Source of the DNA: Phaeoceros laevis
Taxonomy: Eukaryota > Anthocerotophyta > Anthocerotopsida > Notothyladales
Length of the DNA stretch: 64,000 nucleotides
Assembly: GCA_049999765.1 (NCBI GenBank)
Contig: JBNGIQ010006052.1
Coordinates: forward strand, 1-64,000
Direction: 5' to 3'
Part shown: positions 56,979-64,000 of the stretch, piece by piece
Layout of the letters: every line of letters starts with the position of its first letter
How positions within the stretch are numbered: position 1 is the stretch's first letter
Notes under the pieces: model-generated
What the model saw: the letters and a program-made list of their open reading frames with translations, nothing else
Told to the model about the DNA's origin: nothing
The model's database searches: none
Program-made: the position numbers and the translations under genes

Positions 56979-59409
56979 TCAAAATTCCTCATCGGCCAGG
57001 GAAGGCCGAGTCACAGGCACTGCCCAGCGTCCTAGATGAGCAGTGTAGTTGAGGCACCTGATAACTCCTCTGCCCGAGGGCCCATCAGGAAAATCAATGA
57101 CACTGATGCTGCCGGTATCCAGGTTGAAGGAGCCGATGGATGACTGGGTCAGAGATAAACAGTTCGCCAACATTGCAGCATGCACGACTTCATGGGCGAC
57201 AACCACCAAATTTTTGCTGCTGCTCCCGCCATCTGTAGACTCTGCACCAAGCTCCTTCACCAGATTGCTCCAAGCAGTACCTGATCTTTCCCAAAAAGCA
57301 GAAAGTTTCTCAGCCCCAGTAATTTCGTCTGTCAGCAGATCTTGCTGCTTTACACCTGATCTTGCCTTGCCCTGCGTCAAGTATACATAACAACGTCAAA
57401 GTGACAATTTGAGAACACCTTGAGAAGTCACAACTTGAACACCCTGACTACGAAGTTGCACGGTGCTGACCAGCCGTTCACCCCAGTTCATGTCCCTTAG
57501 CTCAGCCATCTCATGGACCTGAACAAATCTAGGCTCACACTCTACCCCGAGACACTCTGCTGCCTCCTGTACCTGCACAAGTCGAGCAGGAGACGAAGCG
57601 TCAAACAAATGAGGCTGACGGGCTGGTCACCTAACGTACATGTGAATTGGCCTACCTCAGCGATAGCTGCAGCAGTCTTCAATGCACATGGCAGTGGACT
57701 GGAGATCAGCAAGTCAACTTGAACGTCCAGCAGCAACTCAGCTGTCTTGCGAGACTGTGAAAGGGGCAAGAAACGGATTGACAACAGCTCCGCGCACCAG
57801 TCTCTGTAGCGTGGATGATGGAACACAATGCCATCCATAGACTACCTAAGAAAGGGATCGACACTAGATAGAAAGGGCCGGAAAGTACCTGAATGACACC
57901 GAGCATATTCATGGGCTCCTCTGCTGACGCGGAGAACCGCTTCTGCAAACAGGTTAAGTCATCCCATTAGAAAGGACTCGAGCGTTGATAACTTGCTGGA
58001 TAACCTGGTTATGAGCTTCTCTCTGTGGAGGATAAAGGGAAGGAATCTACAACAGACCTGAACTGTGCTGTCCGTTGCTCCATGACAGACAAGGACGATG
58101 CAACCACCCGATGCCCTTCCACCAGACTGGCCAACAGAAACAGGCGGGCTCGGCGTCTGCAACCCCAGCATGCCTGCATCATTTCGTTATCTGTCACCTT
58201 CTCCATGACCGTAAGCCAGGTTCCAGCTTGAAAACACCAGGGGAACAACAGCAGTCGCGAGATGGTTCGTGCCTGATTCAGCCGGTCGAGGCAGACAAAT
58301 GGCGGGCCATCATCACCGCTTCTTGGGCTGAAATCCAGCACACTCACACCGCAGTTGCTCTGAAGGAGTTGCCTGAAGTACTGTGTCCCCAGACCTGCAC
58401 CGTTGAACGACCACCGTTACAGCCAGAAACCAGGAACAAGAACTTCCAAAGCCCGTCCGTGATTACTCGTTTCCAGATGAGTACCGGTTGCAGTGGCAAC
58501 AAGAGCTTGGTTCACAGCGTTATGTGCTACCACCAAGATTGAACGTGCGTCACTGGCCAGAATGGTTTCCCAGCAATGCTGGGCACGAGCCCACAGCTCT
58601 CTCACAGGGTAGTGCCCATCTATCATGAAATTAGGGGCATCTTTTTGCCATGTTCGGTATGCGTCACCGTAGATTTCCTTGCCCTCGTTCTTCATGAGAC
58701 CCTGCAGCATCAACACCGTAAAGTGGTCATGTCCGAGTGACTGACTTAGATTGCTCACCGAATAACCCACAGAGCTTCCCCACGCACCTGGAAGGAGTAG
58801 AGATCGATCTCTCGCAGGTCGTATATCGGAATCATTGGGTCTCGGCGGGAGCCCCAGATGATCTGAGCAGTCCGCTGGGCTCTTGCTAAGGGACTTGAGA
58901 AGCACAGAAAAGAAGCAACTTCAGATCATACACTAAGCTCACAAGAACGAAATCCCCCGCAGGGAAGACCAGAGATGGTACCTGTGGAAGCAGCAATCAA
59001 AAGAGTCAGCCAAAAGCATCTGGCGAGAGGTCTCAGCCTGGCTTTCCCCCTTGGCAGTGAGCACGGAGAAATCCGAGCTGCCTTGGATACGGCCTGCCTC
59101 ATTCCAGGTGCTCTGCCCATGCCGCACCAGCACCACCCGTTTGGCTGCAGAGATTGCGGGGAGCGTTGAGGCAGGCGAAATGCGAAGCTGCGGCAACAGG
59201 GGCTCCGTCCTGGGCAAAGACGGAGCTTCTGGAGGAGGAAGAGCAGCCAGGGCTGGTGGCAGCACGCGCGGAGGATGCTGAGGCCGAGCAGCGGGCCTGG
59301 CTGGCAGCACCAGTCGGGGTTGGGGGGAAGGCACTGGCGACTGCAGCGCTGGGAGACTACCCAGCCACGGCGACCGCAGCGCCATTGCAACGACACAGCT
59401 TCCACACAT
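56979..59409 (-). CDS. Chloroplast 2-carboxy-D-arabinitol-1-phosphate phosphatase (CA1Pase)
   Basis: Removes phosphate from CA1P, an inhibitor of Rubisco, in the stroma. Nine exons (58982-59409, 58788-58893, 58485-58701, 58273-58394, 58058-58156, 57889-57942, 57656-57754, 57435-57572, 56979-57371) give 551 residues. The first 85 are Pro/Ala/Arg-rich, a plausible transit peptide. Domain 1 is a histidine phosphatase with VVLVRHGQSTWNEAGRIQGS (His97), DLREIDLYSFQGL and LVVAHNAVNQAL. Domain 2 has VLVCHGATDST, where the RHG arginine is Cys, as in the flowering-plant enzyme, and ends VIDFPDGPSGRGVIRCLNY, TAHLGRWAVP. The exon 4/5 junction is best explained by a GC-AG intron (58157-58272). The donor of exon 8 is less certain. 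Start codon is 87 bp from the divergent acylphosphatase ATG. Confidence 0.92.
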
Positions 59410-59496
59410 ACACTACTGTAGTGCCAACTGCTATCCTGCTCAGCACATAACAAGACCAGTTATCTTTTCAAGTGTCCTGCTGTTTGCCAGGGCCCA

Positions 59497-60161
59497 ATGT
59501 CAAATATTGATTTGGTGGGGGGGAGGCTTTCCCGCAGTACTCTTTTCTTGAATGGCGGGATGCTGAGAGGTTCGTTGCGTGGTTCTGTGACGGCATTTGG
59601 GCCATCGCCCAGACTCTTGAGCTGCTCTTCGTCTGACCGGCAGGCAGCTTCCTTCCAATCTACTGTTGTTCCTCGGCTGCTGTTAGTGCCTTTGACTCGG
59701 AGGTGCAGTGCATCTGCGAGGATGAGCCAGGAGAAGGAGAACCCTTCTTTGAAGCACGATTCCTCCTCGCCCTCCAAAGCGGTACCAATCCTATTCCACG
59801 GATTTCTCGGTAGAGCTCGATTGCGATGCACGTTGGTGAATTGGCTTCCTTCCATCCTCACAAGACACTACCTAGTGTGCTCCGTCCGCAGGTGAACGCT
59901 CGAATCAAAGGGACCGTGCAGGGTGTTTTCTACCGGAAATGGACTGTGGATACAGCTCAGAAGCTTGGGTTGAATGGATGGGTTAGGAACTGCCGAGACG
60001 GATCTGTCGAGGCTGTTTTCTCAGGCCCGCAGGACCTGGTGGACAGCATGTTGCACAAGTGCCGTGTGGGGCCGCCTGCTGCCAAGGTCACTGCTTTGGA
60101 TGTCTCAGCATGGGCTGATCCGGTACCCGAGGGATTCCAGCAGAAGCCTACTACATGGTGA
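59497..60161 (+). CDS. Acylphosphatase with N-terminal targeting leader (two exons)
   Basis: Exons 59497-59781 and 59892-60161, joined in phase 0 over a 110-bp GT-AG intron, give 184 residues. Exon 2 is a full acylphosphatase fold: ARIKGTVQGVFYRKWT with the catalytic arginine in the phosphate-binding loop, GLNGWVRNCRDGSVEAVFSG with the catalytic asparagine, and CRVGPPAAKVTALDV. The enzyme hydrolyses carboxyl-phosphate bonds such as in acetyl phosphate. Exon 1 is Ser/Arg-rich with few acids in its first 75 residues (RSTLFLNGGMLRGSLRGSV), suggesting plastid or mitochondrial import, which makes the protein about twice the length of the classical 100-residue enzyme. Head-to-head with the CA1Pase gene. 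Confidence 0.92.
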
Positions 60162-61437
60162 CCGCTTGTGCATACATGTAGCAAATCTTGCGGCTCGAAT
60201 ACACAGGGACACATAGTTGACTGAAATAGCGCTTCACACTGAGTAGTAACTAGCCCTTGAGTCTAAAGGAGAGTTTAAATGCTGCTTTTAGTAGTCTCTT
60301 CGTAGGCTAGCTATCAACACAGCGCGAGAAGGATAGATTTCAAGCTCAGGAGCAGAGGATGATAGTTCCAACGGCAATCACACGAAGTATCTCGAGTCCC
60401 TTCTCCTACAAACTGTACAAGACTAGGCTAAAGAGGGTGCGTCGCCCAAGGCGGGATACTCCAGAAGTGAGCAATCTGTGAGAAATCAGGTCTATACCCA
60501 GAGGTCCTCAACCCAGACTGATCAAGGTGATGCCGAATCCAAAAAACCAAGCATAGGGTTCGGATGCCCCAGTAAAAGGGGTGCACAGCCGCTAGGTGCC
60601 CTGCTCTATCTAAGATACACATTATTGCACAGGCAAACCACTATAGAAACACTCTCTCTCGATCTGTCTCCATATTCTCCGATGGCTCATGTATTGCACG
60701 AAAGACTTGCCCCATATAAGTTGTAATTTAAAACATCTACACATTCGCACAATTTCTCGCTCAGCCTCCATCAAGTAACAACTTTGAAGATGACTGACCA
60801 CCAAAGTATATACACCACGACCAAAAGGTGCATCCTACCTCTGTGTGGATCTGTACTTCCAAAGGGGCTGCATCTGGTCTCCTGACTGCTCTATGCAGAG
60901 ACTGGAAACACATGTAACACCTGACTCACTTCAGGATAAGGCTCGGTTCCAGACACACAACCTTCTACAGTACAAGAATGGAAGAGCACTACAAACAACA
61001 GAGTCAAACCTGATAATCACATTGCCTTAATTTTACAATATAGTCATCAAACTCTCCACCGACCGGAGTCCATAAACTGCGCATCAAACGTCATGCCCCG
61101 TTTTTAGAAAGGACAGAAGTACACAACTCTGAACAAACGTCTCACCTATCAACAACACTCAAAAGATAGTAGCATGCAGCAACATGTAACTTTCCTTGTG
61201 CATCTCCAACCACTACCCTTAAGGCTCTTGTATCGTACACTTGATCTAAACCAACTCTTCTCTACTCATCTGTCATTGGAAGTGCGAAAACATCAAACTG
61301 CAGAACTTCACACGTGGTAGAGCAAGGGTCCATTATGCTTTCTTACTTTACATAGGAACAAAATAACACTTCGAAGGGTCTCACTAAATGATCATGGATG
61401 CGGTGGAACTGCTTCAGTTGGCAATTTTTCTTCTGAC
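60162..61437. other. Convergent intergenic spacer, no gene recognised
   Basis: Lies downstream of the acylphosphatase gene and of the PPR gene on the opposite strand. Short open frames are present but none has a recognisable signature. Confidence 0.45.
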
Positions 61438-63921
61438 TCAATCTCGACCCTTACAGCAACAGAAGCCTGCCTTGAATCGATGCACACAGTATGCGTCCCT
61501 TATAACAATGTCCCTCTTTTCAACCCTTGACATAATCTCTGTGGAAGAGTGGCAGTCCCTGCACATCCGCAGGTTTTTTGTTACCACCAGAGGTGTGCCA
61601 TCGGGAGTGTTCAAGAGACCAAACGCCAAAGCTAGCTTCTCAGCATGCCCACACAGTTGATCTTCCTTCTCCTTCTCAGACACCGGCTTCAACACCAGCT
61701 TGGTCTGTGGCACATGGTTCCCCTCCTCCTTCAAACGTTCATTTGTACTCTGAACCTTGCACGAGATGTCATTCCTTTGTTCCCCCACAACAAATGTATG
61801 CACCTGCTTGTTCACCTCAATGCTTGCCACTGCAGGTTTCTTGCTAGCCCCTGCCAACTTTCTCAACCTTTCCATCCTATCTACATCCGCCCACCTATCT
61901 GCATCTGCGTACATATTGGCCATGAGCACATAGGCAGAGGCATTCTGAGGATCCAGCTGAAGAAGACTTTCGAAACACCGTGTTCCCCGCTCTATATCCC
62001 CATGACTCTTGCAGGCATTCAGCAATGATATCAACCCAACAGCATCGTTTTCACACCCAGCCGATAACAGCATCTTCTCTGCCTCACCCAGATGGCCTGC
62101 CCGCCCAAGAAGATCAACCATGCAATTATAGTGCTCAGCAGTCGGGTTGAGACCATGCTGTTTCACCATGGCATCAAAATAGTGTCGACCCTTACTGACC
62201 AGCCGTGCATGACTGCATGCGACAAGAAGGCAAGTAAATGTGGTGTCATTAGGCTGAATACCAGCCAGTATCATCTCATCGAAACAGGCTGAAGCCTTGT
62301 GCCCTTCATTGTTTGTACCATACCCATTTATCATGGCAGTCCAAGTTACCGCATCCCTTGTGGACAGACTGTCAAACACCTTGCGTGCATCTTCCAACTG
62401 GCCACATTTTGCATACATATTTACGAGACAAGTGCCCAGTACTACGTCACCTTCAAGTAGTCCTCTTTCCACGATCCCTGAATGCAGCTGCCTGCCCTGC
62501 TGTAGGGCACCAGCACTTGCACAAGCCTTCAGGAGGCAAACATATGTAACACTGTCTGCTAACATCAGGCCTTCCTGCTCCATCCTTGCATACAGGGCGA
62601 GCGCCTGGGGACTGAGCCCATGCTCAGCATACCCATTTATCATGGCAGTCCATGTTACCACATCCCTTGTGGCCAGACTGTCAAACACTTTGCGTGCATC
62701 TTCCAACTGGCCACATATGCCATACATCTTTACGAGACAGTTACCCAGTACTATGTCACCTTCAAGTAGTCCTCTTTCCACGATCTCTGAATGCAGCTGC
62801 CTCCCCTGCTGTAGAGTACGAGCACTTGTACAAGCCTTGAGGAGGCAAGCAAACGTAACACCGTCTGCTAAAATCAGGCCCTCCTGCTCCATCCTTGCAT
62901 ACAATGTGAGTGCCTCGGAACTGAGCCCATGCTCAGCATACCCATTTATCATGGCATTCCATGTTACCGCATCCCTTGTGGCCAGACTGTCGAACAGCTT
63001 GCGTGCATCTTCCAACTGGCCACACTTTGCATACCCAGCGATCATGGTATTCCATGTCACCGCATTCCTTGTGGCCATACTGTCAAAAACCCTGCGTGCG
63101 TCTTCCAATTCCCCACATTTTGCATACATGTCCACCAGGCAGTTGCAAACAAAAGAGTTGTGCTGCATGCAACTCTCCAACACATCAGTGTGCACCTGCC
63201 TGCCAGATTCCACATCTTTCGCTCTTGCACAAGCTTGCAGGGCAGCGACAAAGATGTGACTATTCGGCCCTAAACCTGAGCTGCGCATCGCATTGTACAG
63301 ATGAATGGCCTCACTAGGTCTCCCGTGTGCCGTCTGTGCAGAGATTATGGAAAACCACAAGAAGGCTGATGGTGTCGCCACCCTTTTGAACACCTGCACG
63401 GCCTCGTGTAACCGGCCTTGACATGCGTACATGCGCAAGATATGGTTGCACAAAAATGCATTCGATCCGTGCCCAAGTTTGACAGTTAGATCATCAAGTC
63501 GTCGCCCCAACACCAGATTTTTCTCAGCCCCACATCTCCGGATGACTGTGAACAGGAGAGAAGTGGACACGCGACATTGTGTGTCCGCTAAGTCACTCAA
63601 AACATCCACTGCTCGACTTAACTTCCCATTCAGACACAGTTCGGTCATCGCCTGGGCAGTTGCGTACCCTTGGCACTCTGGCGCCGTTGGAGAGTCAGCA
63701 TTATGGTGCAACAAGGGGTTGGATGTAGGCTGAGCAGACCGTCCGATCCGCCTCTCCAACACAGCCAGCTGCGCATCCACCCAGTCAGGCTTGTAGACAT
63801 TGTTCAGCCACGGGACCTCCTTGGACTCCTTGTGCCTGAAGTCGGGAGAGCGGGCACTCTTCTTGTCCATCCTGCAGTCCCACCACAACGTCGGGTCCAA
63901 GAAATACTGCCTCCACAACAA
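61438..63921 (-). CDS. PLS-class PPR-DYW protein, KP-like DYW variant, N-terminal PDF motif (5' end open)
   Basis: At least 827 codons in one exon; the frame stays open to the right edge of the window. The first ATG (63870) would cut off half of a conserved N-terminal motif (ELLWRQYFLDPTLWWD then SPDFRHKESKEVPWLNN), so the true start is probably in an exon upstream; an acceptor-like TATCCTGCAG lies near 63980. The motif matches the PDF motif of OSB single-stranded DNA-binding proteins. A PPR array follows, with two nearly identical blocks (YAEHGLSxEALTLYARMEQE). The C-terminus has E/E+ regions, the box SKKPAVASIEVNKQVHTFVV instead of PGxSWIE, GHAEKLALAFGLLNTP with the deaminase His and Glu, CRDCH, and the end FKAGFCCCKGRD instead of GDYW. 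KKPA plus a GRD end resemble the DYW:KP class linked to U-to-C editing. Confidence 0.88.
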   Translation of the reverse strand: MLWRQYFLDPTLWWDCRMDKKSARSPDFRHKESKEVPWLNNVYKPDWVDAQLAVLERRIGRSAQPTSNPLLHHNADSPTAPECQGYATAQAMTELCLNGKLSRAVDVLSDLADTQCRVSTSLLFTVIRRCGAEKNLVLGRRLDDLTVKLGHGSNAFLCNHILRMYACQGRLHEAVQVFKRVATPSAFLWFSIISAQTAHGRPSEAIHLYNAMRSSGLGPNSHIFVAALQACARAKDVESGRQVHTDVLESCMQHNSFVCNCLVDMYAKCGELEDARRVFDSMATRNAVTWNTMIAGYAKCGQLEDARKLFDSLATRDAVTWNAMINGYAEHGLSSEALTLYARMEQEGLILADGVTFACLLKACTSARTLQQGRQLHSEIVERGLLEGDIVLGNCLVKMYGICGQLEDARKVFDSLATRDVVTWTAMINGYAEHGLSPQALALYARMEQEGLMLADSVTYVCLLKACASAGALQQGRQLHSGIVERGLLEGDVVLGTCLVNMYAKCGQLEDARKVFDSLSTRDAVTWTAMINGYGTNNEGHKASACFDEMILAGIQPNDTTFTCLLVACSHARLVSKGRHYFDAMVKQHGLNPTAEHYNCMVDLLGRAGHLGEAEKMLLSAGCENDAVGLISLLNACKSHGDIERGTRCFESLLQLDPQNASAYVLMANMYADADRWADVDRMERLRKLAGASKKPAVASIEVNKQVHTFVVGEQRNDISCKVQSTNERLKEEGNHVPQTKLVLKPVSEKEKEDQLCGHAEKLALAFGLLNTPDGTPLVVTKNLRMCRDCHSSTEIMSRVEKRDIVIRDAYCVHRFKAGFCCCKGRD

Positions 63922-64000
63922 CTCTTGCCGCTCTACTGCACTGCTATTGTCCGGTATGCTTAGCTTGGCTGCTAAGCAACTGCAGGATACGAATTTGCCG

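Noticed and set aside
62297-63259. 320-codon plus-strand open frame inside the PPR gene at the right end
   Set aside because: It is the antisense of repeated PPR motifs; its periodic sequence mirrors the repeats of the real gene.

Overview
This is a gene-dense nuclear window of a land plant with short introns (mostly about 60 to 250 bp), two 100-N assembly gaps and about 20 protein-coding genes. Orthologues of plant-specific proteins (CA1P phosphatase, plant TAF4, GATL glycosyltransferase, ALA flippase, plastid/mitochondrial targeting leaders) fix it as a plant. Three features point to a seedless plant with both C-to-U and U-to-C organellar editing, most likely a hornwort (a compact lycophyte or fern relative is less likely): very long single-exon PLS-class PPR genes, a PPR-DYW protein whose C-terminus looks like the 'KP' type (KKPA box, terminal GRD), and a nuclear copy of mitochondrial rps14. 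The taxon is an inference.

Layout. 1-5 kb: tandem duplications, a two-exon dihydroneopterin aldolase (folate synthesis), then an AT-rich island with a secreted Gnk2/DUF26-type protein. 5-9 kb: a 1001-residue PPR gene head-to-head with a four-exon COA1-like gene. 9-12 kb: no recognised gene; holds a Tc1/mariner-pogo-like non-autonomous element with both assembly gaps inside it. 12-24 kb: GATL glycosyltransferase, soluble pyrophosphatase, NDUFAF4-like complex I assembly factor, nuclear uS14m, with long spacers and hairpins between. 26-32 kb: a decayed PPR fragment, a second PPR gene with a split PDF-type N-terminus, mitochondrial ribosomal protein mS35 and a small decayed gene. 32-37 kb: a two-domain glycosyltransferase and a truncated, frameshifted copy of its middle. 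38-43 kb: an 11-exon P4-ATPase flippase. 45-60 kb: a tight cluster of a plastid-targeted unknown, tRNA dimethylallyltransferase, a RhoGAP-like protein, TAF4, CA1P phosphatase and an acylphosphatase. 61-64 kb: the third PPR gene, with a complete but variant DYW domain.

The genes do not form one pathway. Many serve organelles: three PPR RNA-binding proteins, COA1 and NDUFAF4-like assembly factors, uS14m and mS35 of the mitochondrial ribosome, CA1Pase in the chloroplast. Several pairs are head-to-head with start codons only 87 to 115 bp apart, so shared bidirectional promoters are likely. The most interesting signals are the PDF-motif N-termini joined to PPR arrays, the KP-like DYW domain, and the truncated DYW tails of the other two PPR genes. 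Exon boundaries were derived by hand from GT/AG sites, reading phase and family similarity; no database search was run.
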